Assembly (NCBI GenBank): GCA_036498905.1
Contig: DASYER010000124.1
Coordinates: 47,883 to 111,882 of the forward strand
Source of the DNA: DAIDKA01 sp036498905
GTDB taxonomy: Bacteria; Pseudomonadota; Gammaproteobacteria; Steroidobacterales; Steroidobacteraceae
Length of the DNA stretch: 64,000 nucleotides
Direction: 5' to 3'
Shown here: one piece after another, positions 1 through 8,348 of the stretch
Numbering within the stretch: position 1 is the first letter of the stretch
How the letters are laid out: each line of letters starts with the position of its first letter
Notes under the pieces: generated by a model
What the model was told of the DNA's origin: nothing
Database searches by the model: none
What the model saw: the letters and a program-made list of their open reading frames with translations, nothing else
Program-made: the position numbers and the translations under genes

Positions 1-1555
1 CGGTGACGTACTGCTCGACGGCGGGAGTCACCTGGTTGCCGAAGACGTCAAAGGGCACGCAGCCCGGCGCGCCGTTCGCGCCATTCGCATTCTTGGCGCA
101 CACGATGGCGCCGTTGCTCTGACGCACGGCGTTGACCGCGTTGGACAGATTTGCGTTGATCACGGCCTGGCTGGTATCGAGCTCGAGCCAGTTGCGGCCG
201 AACTGGTAATAGGCATCCCAGCCCCAGCTGCCGGCAATTTCACCCTTGATGGCCGGAACGATGCGCAGCACCTTGTCGGTACCCACCGTATGGGGATTGC
301 CGAGCTCCGTATAATCCTTGCCCAGATTGAACGAGCTGATGCCGTCGGCGGCCATGATCGCCGGGATATTGAAAGCCGGATTGCTCGAGGTCGGAATATA
401 GGCATTGTTCGCGCTGATCGGCAGCGCGGTATTGCGATCGACGGCTCCGTAGGTCCAGCCGACCAGATGGCCGAAGGAAACATCCAGTGACGCTTCGGTC
501 TTGTCGCTTACCTCGAATTTGCCGCGGGTGTAGATGTTGTAGCGCTGGATCGGCGCTTCGATCGGAATACCCGAAAAGTAGGCGTCGTGGCTGCCGCCTT
601 CACCGCCGAACATGTACAGGCTGTTGACCAGACTGCCGTACTGGAATGCCCGCGGAGTGGTGTCCGGATTGAAGGTAATGCCGTGCAGCGGGTCCGCGGC
701 CTGCGGGGTGACACCCGTTGCATAGACCGATGAGTTGATGACACCGCCCACCGCAATGGTCGAGGGGCGAATGCCCGGCAGGATGTTGTTGGCCGGAATG
801 CTCGAGCCCTGCGCAGGCGTGCGGCCGAAGTTCAACCAGTCCTCCGCGCACCACAGACGCGTCGTGCAGTCCTCCACGCCCTTGTTCTTTTCGAAGTCGA
901 ACGCGCCGATGACATGCAGGCGGTTGTCCATGAAGCCCTGGCCGCCCGCGAATGCGGCCGTCATGTCGCGCGAATCGGCACGCGAGGACTGACCGTAGGA
1001 CACCTGACTCTTCACGCCCTCGAGCTTGTCGTCGAGGATGAAATTCACGACGCCGGCGACGGCATCCGAACCGTACTGTGCCGAAGCACCGCCGGTGACC
1101 ACTTCGGCGCGGTCCAGCAGAATGCTCGGAATCATGTTGGTATCGACCGTGCCGACCGTGGTCGAGGGTACGAAGCGCTCACCATTCACCAGCACCAGGG
1201 TGCGTTGCGCGCCCAGACCGCGCAGGTCGAGCACATTGCCGCCGACGTAGCCGCCGTTGGAGGACTGTGAGGCCGGCGTTTGCGTGGCGCGAAACGAGGG
1301 CAGCTGATTCATCAGCTCGCCCAAATTGGTGGTGCCGAGCTGGTCAGCCCGATCCGCGCCGACGACGCTTACCGGAGTCGGCGCCTCGAAGCCGCTGCGC
1401 TGAATGCGCGAACCGGTGACGACAACCTCGGTGACTTCGCCGGTGGTGTCAGCATCGCTGGTCGGTGCGGGAGGCGCGGTCTGCGCCTGCGCGACGTTCA
1501 CCGACTGCAGTAAAAAAGCCACGGCACAGCCAATTCCCAAAATCCGATTCGGCAT
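1..1555 (-). CDS. TonB-dependent outer-membrane receptor, N-terminal part (gene runs off the left edge)
   Basis: The reading frame is open on the minus strand from an ATG at 1555 to the window edge (about 518 codons). The product begins with a signal peptide (MPNRILGIGCAVAFLL, cleavage probably after AQA), then an acidic spacer and a TonB-box-like EVVVTGSRI at about residues 40-50. A plug domain follows, with the typical LRGLGAQRTLVLVNGER and AQYGSDAVAGVVNFIL stretches. The beginning of the beta-barrel comes next, and the C-terminal barrel lies outside the window. Family members import siderophores, vitamins, sugars or peptides across the outer membrane with TonB-ExbBD energy. The plug resembles the large substrate-unassigned receptors common in Xanthomonas-like bacteria. 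The ligand cannot be told, and no adjacent transport gene is visible. Confidence 0.93.
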   Translation of the reverse strand, partial: MPNRILGIGCAVAFLLQSVNVAQAQTAPPAPTSDADTTGEVTEVVVTGSRIQRSGFEAPTPVSVVGADRADQLGTTNLGELMNQLPSFRATQTPASQSSNGGYVGGNVLDLRGLGAQRTLVLVNGERFVPSTTVGTVDTNMIPSILLDRAEVVTGGASAQYGSDAVAGVVNFILDDKLEGVKSQVSYGQSSRADSRDMTAAFAGGQGFMDNRLHVIGAFDFEKNKGVEDCTTRLWCAEDWLNFGRTPAQGSSIPANNILPGIRPSTIAVGGVINSSVYATGVTPQAADPLHGITFNPDTTPRAFQYGSLVNSLYMFGGEGGSHDAYFSGIPIEAPIQRYNIYTRGKFEVSDKTEASLDVSFGHLVGWTYGAVDRNTALPISANNAYIPTSSNPAFNIPAIMAADGISSFNLGKDYTELGNPHTVGTDKVLRIVPAIKGEIAGSWGWDAYYQFGRNWLELDTSQAVINANLSNAVNAVRQSNGAIVCAKNANGANGAPGCVPFDVFGNQVTPAVEQYVT

Positions 1556-1678
1556 AGTGAATCCCCTGACACGCGTGTCCGCGTTGTTGTTTCGAAAAGG
1601 GAGGCTATCGGCCTTTTTGCAACACCGCAATGTACAGCTCAACCGTTGCCGCGGGCGCAGCGACGGGATCCCAAATCG

Positions 1679-3028
1679 CTACTTGCCGATGCAGAAGCTG
1701 GAAAATATTTTTCCCAGCAGATCCTCGTTGCTGAATTCTCCGCTGATTTCGTTCAGCGCCTGCTGCGCGATGCGCAGCTCCTGCGCGACGAGCTCGCCGG
1801 TGCGAGTCTCCTTGAGCACCCGCGCCGCCTCTTCGACACTCGCGCGGGCGCGGGCCAATGCCTCGATGTGGCGCTGGCGCGCGGAGACGCTGCCGCCGTC
1901 CAGGGTGTGATAGCCCATGCAGGATTTCAGATGGGCACGCAGTCCCTCCAGTCCGAAACCGGTGAGTGCGGACACATCGATGCGCGGCACTGCGGAGGGC
2001 GCCGCGAGCGCGTTGGCATCGGCGATATCGGATTTGTTGTAGACCAAGGTGACGGGGATCTGCGCAGGCAGGCTCGCGAGCAGTTCGCGGTAGGCCTGCG
2101 CGGTGGGATCCCGTGCGCCGTCGATCACGAACAGCACGCGGTCGGCGCGCGCCATTTCGGCCTGGGCGCGGCGGATGCCCTCCTCTTCGATCGGATCGAG
2201 CGCCGTGCGCAGTCCGGCGGTGTCCAGAATGTGCAGCGGCATGCCGTCGACATGGATGCGCTCGCGCAGCACATCGCGGGTGGTGCCCGCCACTTCGGTG
2301 ACGATGGCCGCGTCGTAACCGGCGAGCCGGTTCAACAGGCTGGATTTGCCGGCATTCGGCGCACCCGCCAGCACCACGGTCATGCCATCGCGCAGCAGGC
2401 GCCCCTGTCCGGCACTGCGTGTGACGACTTCGAAATGCTGGCGCACCACCGCGAGTCGCTCGGCGAGTGCCGGATCGGCCAGGAAGTCGATTTCCTCTTC
2501 AGGGAAATCGATGGCGGCCTCCACGTGCGTACGCAGATCGATCACGGCGCCGGTGAGCACCTGGATCATGGTGGAGAACTCGCCCTGCAGGGAGCGCATC
2601 GCCGCGCGCGCGGCCTCGCGCGAACCCGCATCGATGAGATCCGCGACGGCCTCGGCCTGCGCCAGGTCCAGCTTGTCGTTCAGGAAGGCGCGCTGCGTGA
2701 ACTCGCCGGGTTGCGCGCGTCGCGCGCCCAATTCGATCAGCCGGGTGATCAGGGATTCGATGATGACCGGACCGCCATGTCCCTGGAACTCGACGACATC
2801 CTCGCCGGTATAGGAATGGGGGCCGGGGAAAAACACCACCAGGCCGGCATCCAGGGTCTGCTGTTCGGCATCGCGGAATGCCGCGAACACCGCGCGGCGT
2901 GCGGCGGGCAGAGTGCCCAGAACACTGGTCGCGATGCTTTGCGCGGCGGGGCCGGAAAGCCGGACGATCCCGATGCCACCTCGTCCGGGCGGCGTGGCTG
3001 CCGCAACGATCGTGTCGGCGTCGCTCAT
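1679..3028 (-). CDS. mnmE: tRNA uridine-5-carboxymethylaminomethyl modification GTPase MnmE
   Basis: A 449-residue protein of the usual family length. MnmE with MnmG modifies the wobble uridine of several tRNAs in the cytoplasm. The N-terminal folate-binding domain begins with TIVAAATPPGRGGIGIVRLSG. The G domain, inserted in the helical domain, has P-loop GAPNAGKSS (about 222-230), the switch-region DTAGLR, and NKSD for guanine specificity. The C-terminus is the family hallmark FCIGK, whose Cys is functionally important in E. coli. The ATG at 3028 places the conserved N-terminus correctly. It follows yidC by 13 bases and is probably the last gene of the rpmH-rnpA-yidD-yidC-mnmE operon. mnmG is not seen in this window. 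Confidence 0.98.
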   Translation of the reverse strand: MSDADTIVAAATPPGRGGIGIVRLSGPAAQSIATSVLGTLPAARRAVFAAFRDAEQQTLDAGLVVFFPGPHSYTGEDVVEFQGHGGPVIIESLITRLIELGARRAQPGEFTQRAFLNDKLDLAQAEAVADLIDAGSREAARAAMRSLQGEFSTMIQVLTGAVIDLRTHVEAAIDFPEEEIDFLADPALAERLAVVRQHFEVVTRSAGQGRLLRDGMTVVLAGAPNAGKSSLLNRLAGYDAAIVTEVAGTTRDVLRERIHVDGMPLHILDTAGLRTALDPIEEEGIRRAQAEMARADRVLFVIDGARDPTAQAYRELLASLPAQIPVTLVYNKSDIADANALAAPSAVPRIDVSALTGFGLEGLRAHLKSCMGYHTLDGGSVSARQRHIEALARARASVEEAARVLKETRTGELVAQELRIAQQALNEISGEFSNEDLLGKIFSSFCIGK

Positions 3029-3041
3029 GGGAGCTTAAGTG

Positions 3042-4766
3042 TCAGGTCTTGCGTGCGGATGCCACCGTGATGCGCCGGTTGATGTTCCACTGCTGCAGCA
3101 CGCCCAGGCCGGTGTTCATCACGTAGTACAGCACCAGGCCTGAGGGCAGGAACGCAAACAGTGCCGACATCGCGATCGGCATGAACATCATCACCTTGGC
3201 CTGCACGGGATCCGGTGAGGTCGGATTGAGGCGTTGTTGCAGGAACATTCCGCCCGCCATCAATATCGGCAGGACAAAATACGGATCGGGCGAGGACAGG
3301 TCATTGAGCCATAGCGCGAAGGGCGCCTGGCGCATCTCGACGCTTTCGGTCAGCACCCAGTAGAACGCGAAGAACACCGGGATCTGGATGAGCATTGGCA
3401 GGCAACCGCTGACCGGGTTGACCTTTTCGCGCTGGTACAGCTCCATGGTCGCGCGGCCGAGCTTCTCCTTGTCGCCCTTGTACTGTTCCTGGATGTTCTT
3501 GATGCGCGGCTGCAGGGCGCGCATTTTCGCCATCGACTTGCCGCTGGCCTCGGACAGCGGATAGAAGATCAGCTTCAGCAGCAGGGTGACGAGAATGATC
3601 GAAACACCCCAGTTGCCCGTCACCGAATGCACCCAGCTCAAGGCCTTGAACAGCGGCTGGGCGATGAAGAACAGGCGACCGAAGTCGGTCACGCGCTGCA
3701 GATCGGGCCCGGTGGTCGCCAGCTGCGCCTGCAGTTTCGGACCCACGAACACCGTCAGTGAATAGGCTTTGGAAGCGCCGGCCGGTACTTCGGTCATCGG
3801 CGCGTTCGCCGCCAGCCGATACTCGTTGTCCTGCGCGATCATCGTGTACTGGTAGGCGACATTGGACGGTGGCACCACGGCCGTCACGAAATGATGCTGA
3901 AGCGCTGCGATCCAGCCGTCGGTGACCGGAATGTTCAGGTGCCGGTCATCCTCCGAGGTGATGCTCAGTTTGCGGTACTTGCCACCGTCCCAGATGGCCG
4001 GGCTGGGCTTGAAGAAACGTTCGGGATTGGTGCTGAACAGCGAGGTATGGATGGGCAGTTCATTGCGCAAGATCTGCGCGTAGGGCGCGGCGGCCCACGG
4101 CGCGCCCGACTGGTTGTCGACCGTCTGCGTGACATCGAAGGCGTAGCTGCCGCGATGAAATACGAACTCCTTGGTCACTGAAACGCCGTGACCGTCGGTC
4201 CAGTGCAGCGGCACGCGCAGTTCATTCTGCCCCGCCGCCATACCGAAGTCGGTGCTGGTGCTGGTGAAGGTGGCCTGGGTGTTCGGTCGCTCGCTGCCGG
4301 CAGGGCCTTGCAGGGCGACCTTCAGTACATACAGTGAGTCGATGCCGTCATGGTTTTCCAGGCGCACCGGTTGGGTCTGGCCCTTCACCCGGGTGTACTG
4401 GTTGAGGTCGGCCTGCGTGATCGTGCCGCCGGTGAGACTGATATCCAGAGAGAAAACGTCGGTGTGCACATGCACGGCAGGCCCTGCGGCGGCGCTGGTC
4501 TCGGCCGCCAGCGAGCCGTCGGCCGCAGTGGGGGTCGCGAGCGTAGGCGCGGTGCCGGCGGCGGAACTGCCCGCAGCAGTCACAGCGGCGGGGGCGCTGC
4601 CGTTCGCGGATGGCAGCTCGGGGGTCTGGCTGCCGAAGGCGGAACGGGCGGCGACTGCGGCTGCGGCATCAACCGCTGCGTAGTCCTTCACCCAGGCCTG
4701 ATAGTTCAGCCACAGGGCGAAGGCCAGAACGACCCAGAGCGCGTATCGGGAATAGTTACTTGTCAT
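3042..4766 (-). CDS. yidC: Membrane protein insertase YidC (Oxa1 family)
   Basis: A 574-residue inner-membrane insertase of the Gram-negative type. It has an N-terminal transmembrane anchor (residues about 8-24, YALWVVLAFALWL) and an Ala/Pro-rich linker. A large periplasmic beta-sandwich domain (about 95-355) comes next, then the conserved five-helix core beginning near FFIAQPLFKALSWVHS. The core contains the cytoplasmic hairpin (MAKMRALQPRIKNIQEQYKGD) and the motif NPVSGCLPMLIQIPVFFAFY. It inserts small membrane proteins such as ATP synthase subunit c, encoded at the other end of this window, alone or with SecYEG. Its start codon lies inside the end of yidD, an 11-base overlap that suggests translational coupling. 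Confidence 0.98.
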   Translation of the reverse strand: MTSNYSRYALWVVLAFALWLNYQAWVKDYAAVDAAAAVAARSAFGSQTPELPSANGSAPAAVTAAGSSAAGTAPTLATPTAADGSLAAETSAAAGPAVHVHTDVFSLDISLTGGTITQADLNQYTRVKGQTQPVRLENHDGIDSLYVLKVALQGPAGSERPNTQATFTSTSTDFGMAAGQNELRVPLHWTDGHGVSVTKEFVFHRGSYAFDVTQTVDNQSGAPWAAAPYAQILRNELPIHTSLFSTNPERFFKPSPAIWDGGKYRKLSITSEDDRHLNIPVTDGWIAALQHHFVTAVVPPSNVAYQYTMIAQDNEYRLAANAPMTEVPAGASKAYSLTVFVGPKLQAQLATTGPDLQRVTDFGRLFFIAQPLFKALSWVHSVTGNWGVSIILVTLLLKLIFYPLSEASGKSMAKMRALQPRIKNIQEQYKGDKEKLGRATMELYQREKVNPVSGCLPMLIQIPVFFAFYWVLTESVEMRQAPFALWLNDLSSPDPYFVLPILMAGGMFLQQRLNPTSPDPVQAKVMMFMPIAMSALFAFLPSGLVLYYVMNTGLGVLQQWNINRRITVASARKT

Positions 4767-5004
4767 GTCCGTAATGTGAATGCATGCGGTCGGTGGCGGG
4801 CACGGGGTCTATGCCACCAGGGTGCCAGGGATGGCAGCGCCCCAGTCGCCGCACGGTGAGCCAGCTGCCCTGCAGGATACCGAAACGCTGGATCGCCTCG
4901 AGTGCGTATTGTGAACACGAAGGATGAAAGCGGCACGTCGGACCGAGCAACGGACTCAACGTCCACTGGTACAGGCGGATCAGGGCTGTGAACAGGGCGC
5001 GCAT
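4756..5004 (-). CDS. yidD: Membrane protein insertion efficiency factor YidD
   Basis: An 82-residue protein with the family core TLSPLLGPTCRFHPSCSQYALEAI, including the paired Cys, and a WHPGGIDPVP tail. YidD is a small inner-membrane-associated factor that helps YidC-dependent insertion. The gene overlaps rnpA by 25 bases upstream and yidC by 11 bases downstream, the arrangement seen across bacteria. The ATG at 5004 gives the expected MRALFTALIRLYQWTLSPLLG start. Confidence 0.96.
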   Translation of the reverse strand: MRALFTALIRLYQWTLSPLLGPTCRFHPSCSQYALEAIQRFGILQGSWLTVRRLGRCHPWHPGGIDPVPATDRMHSHYGHDK

Positions 5005-5369
5005 TGGACTTTGACTTTATCCCACAATCCATCGAGGCTCGCGCGCAGCTGCGCCGGCGTCGCATCCTTGGCGCGCGGCCGGGCGCTGACGACGAGGTCG
5101 ACATCAGGCAGCTCGTGCTGGCGCAGCCTGAAGGACTCGCGGATCAGGCGCCGGATACGGTTGCGCGGCACCGAGCCGCCGAACGGCTTCGAGGCCACAG
5201 CCAGGCCCAGTCGCGCCAACCCCAGCTCGTTGGGGTGGACGGTGATCCCGAAATGATTGTTGCCCAGGCGCTTGCCGCGGGCGTACAGCTGATCGAACTC
5301 CCACTTGCGGCGCACGCGCCGCGCGGCGGGAAAAGTCAGGCGCTCGCGGTCGGCCGGGGCCACACTCAA
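4980..5369 (-). CDS. rnpA: Ribonuclease P protein component
   Basis: A 129-residue basic protein that binds RNase P RNA and assists tRNA 5'-end maturation. The central RNR-type motif is clear (GGSVPRNRIRRLIRESFR, about 64-81), preceded by the conserved FDQLYARGKR segment. No ATG is available at the N-terminus. TTG at 5369, 7 bases after the rpmH stop, gives MSVAPADRERLTFP; GTG at 5363 is an alternative. It sits between rpmH and yidD, the standard order. Confidence 0.96.
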   Translation of the reverse strand: MSVAPADRERLTFPAARRVRRKWEFDQLYARGKRLGNNHFGITVHPNELGLARLGLAVASKPFGGSVPRNRIRRLIRESFRLRQHELPDVDLVVSARPRAKDATPAQLRASLDGLWDKVKVQCAPCSQP

Positions 5370-5376
5370 GGGGACC

Positions 5377-5511
5377 CTAAGGAATCAGCTTCTTGCGACC
5401 TTTTGCGCGACGCCGATTCAGGACCGCTCGGCCGTTGGCCGTGGCCATGCGGGCGCGGAACCCATGGGTACGCACGCGGCGTACTTTGCTGGGCTGGTAA
5501 GTGCGTTTCAT
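5377..5511 (-). CDS. rpmH: 50S ribosomal protein L34
   Basis: A 44-residue ORF read directly from the sequence: start MKRTYQPSKVRRVRTHGFRA, middle RMATANGRAVLNRRR, end KGRKKLIP. It is very Arg/Lys-rich and matches L34 along its whole length. It is the first gene of the leftward operon and is divergent from dnaA, the classic arrangement beside oriC in gammaproteobacteria. L34 is a small, late-assembling protein of the large ribosomal subunit. Confidence 0.98.
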   Translation of the reverse strand: MKRTYQPSKVRRVRTHGFRARMATANGRAVLNRRRAKGRKKLIP

Positions 5512-5540
5512 CGTCTTAGGCGTTCCGAAGAGGGGCGGGA

Positions 5541-5569
5541 AGGCTACGTCCCAAGGCCGAGGGTGTCAA
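5541..5569 (-). promoter_or_regulatory. Candidate sigma-70 promoter of the rpmH operon
   Basis: On the minus strand a perfect -35 hexamer TTGACA (5564-5569) is followed after 17 bases by TAGCCT (5541-5546), a weak -10. Transcription would begin about 25 bases before the rpmH ATG. The 147-base rpmH-dnaA gap must hold the promoters for both directions; I could not pick a convincing dnaA promoter. Confidence 0.5.
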
Positions 5570-5658
5570 TACAGCCAGTACTTAAACCGTGAGTCTTAGG
5601 GGTAGACTGCGGCTCTTTTTCGTCAAGTTCGTGGGTTAGTCGGGGGAGTAGGCTGTCA

Positions 5659-7002
5659 GTGGCGTCTTTGTGGTCCATTTGCATATCGACGCTTGAAGCG
5701 GAGCTGGCAGAGCAAGAGTTCAACACCTGGGTGCGGCCTTTGCAGGCCATCGAGGGCGAAGGGGTCCTGAAGCTGCTGGCTCCGAATCGCTTCGTGGTCG
5801 ACTGGGTGAACAATAATCTGCTGCCCCGGATCGGCGAACTGCTGCGCGGGGCGACCGCCGGCGGTGCCCCCATCATCACCGTCGAAATCGGCTCCCGGGC
5901 CCGTACCGAGGCACCGGTCGCGAACCACGCGAGCGCGGCGCCGGTCCACGCCCCGCCGCGCCGTGTCGAAGGCCTGGTGGTCGGCGCCCGTCTGAATGCC
6001 GACTACGATTTCACGAACTTTGTGGAAGGCAAGAGCAACCAGCTGGCGCGCGCGGCATCCCAGCAGGTCGGGGAAAATCCCGGCAAGGCCTACAATCCGC
6101 TGTTCATCTACGGCGGTGTGGGTCTGGGAAAGACCCACCTGATGCATGCCGTCGGCCATCTGATGAAACAGCGCAACAGTGAAGCGCGCGTCGCCTATGT
6201 GCACTCCGAGCGCTTCGTCGGCGACATGGTGCGGGCCCTGCAGCACAACACGATGAACGACTTCAAGGCGGCGTATCGCTCGCTCGATGCACTGCTCATC
6301 GATGACATCCAGTTCTTCGCCAACAAGGACCGTTCGCAGGAGGAGTTCTTTCACACCTTCAACGAACTGCTCGAGGGTCAGCACCAGGTGATCCTCACCT
6401 GTGATCGCTATCCGAAGGAAGTCAGTGGGCTCGAGGAGCGCCTCAAGTCGCGCTTCGGCTGGGGACTCACGGTGGCGATCGAACCGCCGGAGCTGGAAAC
6501 CTGCGTGGCGATCCTCATGACGAAGGCGCACGCGGTGGGTGTCGCGCTGCCGGAGGAAGTCGCGTTCTTCGTCGCCAAGCGCATCCGCTCGAACATCCGC
6601 GAGCTGGAGGGCGCCCTGCGGCGTGTCATCGCGAACTCGCGCTTCACCGGTCAGCCGATCACGCTGGATTTCGCCAAGGAGGCCTTGCGGGATCTGCTGC
6701 AATTACAGGCAAAACTCGTCACAATCGAGAACATCCAGCGCACGGTTGCGGATTATTACAAGGTTCGCGTGGCCGATCTGCTCTCCAAACGTCGCAATCG
6801 CTCGATCGCCCGGCCCCGTCAGGTCGCGATGGCGCTCGCGCGCGAATTGACCACACACAGCCTGCCCGAAATCGGCGATGCTTTTGGTGGCCGCGATCAC
6901 ACCACGGTGCTGCATGCCTGCGCGAAGATCGTCGAGCTGCGCGCGACCGATCAGCGTGTCAGCGAGGATTATTTAAACCTGTTGAGAACCCTGACCGGAT
7001 GA
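5659..7002 (+). CDS. dnaA: Chromosomal replication initiator protein DnaA
   Basis: A 447-residue AAA+ initiator that binds DnaA boxes in oriC and opens the duplex. Domain I begins LWSICISTLEAELAEQEFNT. A short Ala/Pro linker (domain II) leads to domain III, with Walker A GGVGLGKTH (152-160) and Walker B LLIDDIQFF (about 212-220). The C-terminal DNA-binding domain carries the signature GGRDHTTVLHA near residues 407-417. The start is taken as GTG at 5659 because no in-frame ATG precedes domain I; the protein is slightly shorter than E. coli DnaA (467). It is followed by the oriC candidate and dnaN. Confidence 0.98.
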   Translation: MASLWSICISTLEAELAEQEFNTWVRPLQAIEGEGVLKLLAPNRFVVDWVNNNLLPRIGELLRGATAGGAPIITVEIGSRARTEAPVANHASAAPVHAPPRRVEGLVVGARLNADYDFTNFVEGKSNQLARAASQQVGENPGKAYNPLFIYGGVGLGKTHLMHAVGHLMKQRNSEARVAYVHSERFVGDMVRALQHNTMNDFKAAYRSLDALLIDDIQFFANKDRSQEEFFHTFNELLEGQHQVILTCDRYPKEVSGLEERLKSRFGWGLTVAIEPPELETCVAILMTKAHAVGVALPEEVAFFVAKRIRSNIRELEGALRRVIANSRFTGQPITLDFAKEALRDLLQLQAKLVTIENIQRTVADYYKVRVADLLSKRRNRSIARPRQVAMALARELTTHSLPEIGDAFGGRDHTTVLHACAKIVELRATDQRVSEDYLNLLRTLTG

Positions 7003-7013
7003 TGTTGAAAGCC

Positions 7014-7022
7014 TGGGGATAA
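7014..7022 (-). promoter_or_regulatory. DnaA box (TTATCCCCA)
   Basis: Matches the consensus TTATCCACA at 8 of 9 positions on the minus strand, 12 bases after the dnaA stop codon. Confidence 0.6.
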
Positions 7023-7037
7023 TTCTGATGCGGCAAG

Positions 7038-7046
7038 TTATGCACA
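7038..7046 (+). promoter_or_regulatory. DnaA box (TTATGCACA)
   Basis: Matches the consensus TTATCCACA at 8 of 9 positions on the plus strand. Confidence 0.6.
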
Positions 7047-7138
7047 TTCGGCCCACAGGCAATAGACAGGTCGACCATGTATTTACCCGGTGACCTTCGG
7101 CCCACGCAAGTTCATGATGCCCCTAGAACAACTCGAAG

Positions 7139-7174
7139 TTATCCGGATATCCACAGCCCCTGTAGCTACTACTA
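7139..7174 (+). promoter_or_regulatory. Tandem DnaA boxes followed by a DnaA-trio-like repeat
   Basis: TTATCCGGA (7 of 9 to consensus, 7139-7147) abuts ATATCCACA (8 of 9, 7147-7155) in the same orientation. Next come GCCCC and then CTA-CTA-CTA at 7166-7174, which is 3'-GAT repeated on the opposite strand. In B. subtilis a DnaA box, GC cluster and DnaA-trio in this order form the basal unwinding element. The AT-rich tract starts immediately to the right, so opening would proceed toward dnaN. Confidence 0.55.
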
Positions 7175-7213
7175 CAATCTCTTTTAAAACCTTAAGACTA
7201 TGAAGAGCACGCC

Positions 7214-8311
7214 ATGAAGCTCACCGCTGCACGTGAAGATTTCCTGACCCCGCTGCAAAGCGTCATCGGCGTGGTCGAGCGCCGGCAGACGATGCCAATA
7301 CTGGCAAACGTGCTGCTGTCGGTGCGCGAGGACCGGTTGAGCATGACCGGCTCGGACCTGGAGGTGGAACTGGTGGCCTCCCGGCAGGTGGCCGGCCAGC
7401 AAACAGGCGATGTGACCATCCCCGGTCGCAAGCTGCTGGATATTTTCCGCGCCTTGCCGGAGAAGACCGCGGTCACTCTGAGCGCCGAAGGCGATCGGGT
7501 GAACATCCGTGCCGGTCGCAGCCGCTTCGCGCTCTCGAGCCTGCCGGCCTCCGAGTTCCCGGTGGTCGATGACATCAATGCCCAGCAGACCCTGACCATC
7601 AGCCAGGCGGATCTGGCCAAGCTCATCGCCAAGACGCATTTCGCGATGGCGCAGCAGGACGTGCGCTACTACCTCAACGGCATGCTGCTTGAAACCGAGG
7701 GCAAGACCCTGCGCGCCGTGGCGACGGATGGTCATCGCCTGGCGCTGTGTGAGGCGCCCTTACCGGCCATGGCACGCACGGCCCAGCAGGTCATCGTGCC
7801 GCGCAAGGGCGTGCTGGAATTGCAGCGTATCCTCGGTACGGAGGGCAGCGTGGAGTTGGCGATCGGCACCAATCACGTTCGCGCGCAGATTGGCGACATT
7901 CGCTTCACATCGAAGCTTATTGACGGTCGTTTCCCGGAGTATGGTCGCGTGGTTCCGGCCAATCCCACCAAGAAGGTCCATGCCGATCGGGATTTGCTGC
8001 GCCAGGCGTTTCAGCGCACTGCTATTTTGTCGAATGAAAAATACCGCGGCATTCGCCTCAACCTTAAATCAGGCCTGCTGACGGTTCAGGCCCACAATCC
8101 CGAACAGGAAGAGGCCGAAGACCAGCTCGAGGTCCGCTATGAGGGCGAAGACCTCGAAATCGGCTTCAACGTCAATTACCTGCTGGATGCGTTGGCAGCG
8201 TTGGATGGCGAGACTGTGGAAATCGGCCTCTCGGATGCCAACAGCAGCTGTCTGGTTCGGCTGCCGGATGCGACGGATACCAAGTACGTCGTGATGCCGA
8301 TGCGGCTATAG
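7214..8311 (+). CDS. dnaN: DNA polymerase III beta subunit (sliding clamp)
   Basis: A 365-residue clamp, the usual length (E. coli 366). It starts MKLTAAREDFLTPLQSVIGVVERRQTMPILANVL and ends YVVMPMRL, the conserved C-terminal hydrophobic end. It dimerises around DNA and tethers polymerase III and repair polymerases. The ATG at 7214 is overlapped by the stop of a five-codon ORF (ATG at 7200, MKSTP). It lies directly after oriC and 37 bases before recF. Confidence 0.98.
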   Translation: MKLTAAREDFLTPLQSVIGVVERRQTMPILANVLLSVREDRLSMTGSDLEVELVASRQVAGQQTGDVTIPGRKLLDIFRALPEKTAVTLSAEGDRVNIRAGRSRFALSSLPASEFPVVDDINAQQTLTISQADLAKLIAKTHFAMAQQDVRYYLNGMLLETEGKTLRAVATDGHRLALCEAPLPAMARTAQQVIVPRKGVLELQRILGTEGSVELAIGTNHVRAQIGDIRFTSKLIDGRFPEYGRVVPANPTKKVHADRDLLRQAFQRTAILSNEKYRGIRLNLKSGLLTVQAHNPEQEEAEDQLEVRYEGEDLEIGFNVNYLLDALAALDGETVEIGLSDANSSCLVRLPDATDTKYVVMPMRL

Positions 8312-8326
8312 GCGGCCCGATCCACG

Positions 8327-8342
8327 TGTTCCACGTGGAACG
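8327..8342. other. parS centromere site 1 (dnaN-recF gap)
   Basis: TGTTCCACGTGGAACG matches the 16-base palindrome TGTTCCACGTGGAACA (a common form of the ParB site TGTTNCACGTGNAACA) at 15 positions; only the last base differs. It sits in the recF leader, seven bases before its ATG, so bound ParB could affect recF translation or transcription. ParB is encoded at 56.8 kb. Confidence 0.9.
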
Positions 8343-8348
8343 TTCCGC

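Larger units (their letters stand above)
7003..7213. other. Candidate chromosomal replication origin oriC (dnaA-dnaN intergenic region)
   Basis: This 211-base gap between dnaA and dnaN holds four DnaA-box-like 9-mers: TTATCCCCA on the minus strand at 7014-7022, TTATGCACA at 7038-7046, TTATCCGGA at 7139-7147 and ATATCCACA at 7147-7155. After the last box comes a short GC-rich stretch, then three CTA triplets at 7166-7174, then the most AT-rich piece of the gap (about 7176-7200). This order matches a bacterial core unwinding region. Dnan follows directly. The assignment rests on position and motifs only. Confidence 0.75.

Noticed and set aside
1590..1630. Short AGGC-GCCT hairpin with T-run near 1600-1618
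   Set aside because: The stem is only four base pairs, and the T-run follows it only on the strand opposite to mnmE.
1646..3070. 474-residue ORF on the plus strand
   Set aside because: It lies opposite mnmE in a GC-rich region and has a His/Arg/Gln-rich, motif-free product; mnmE on the other strand is clear.
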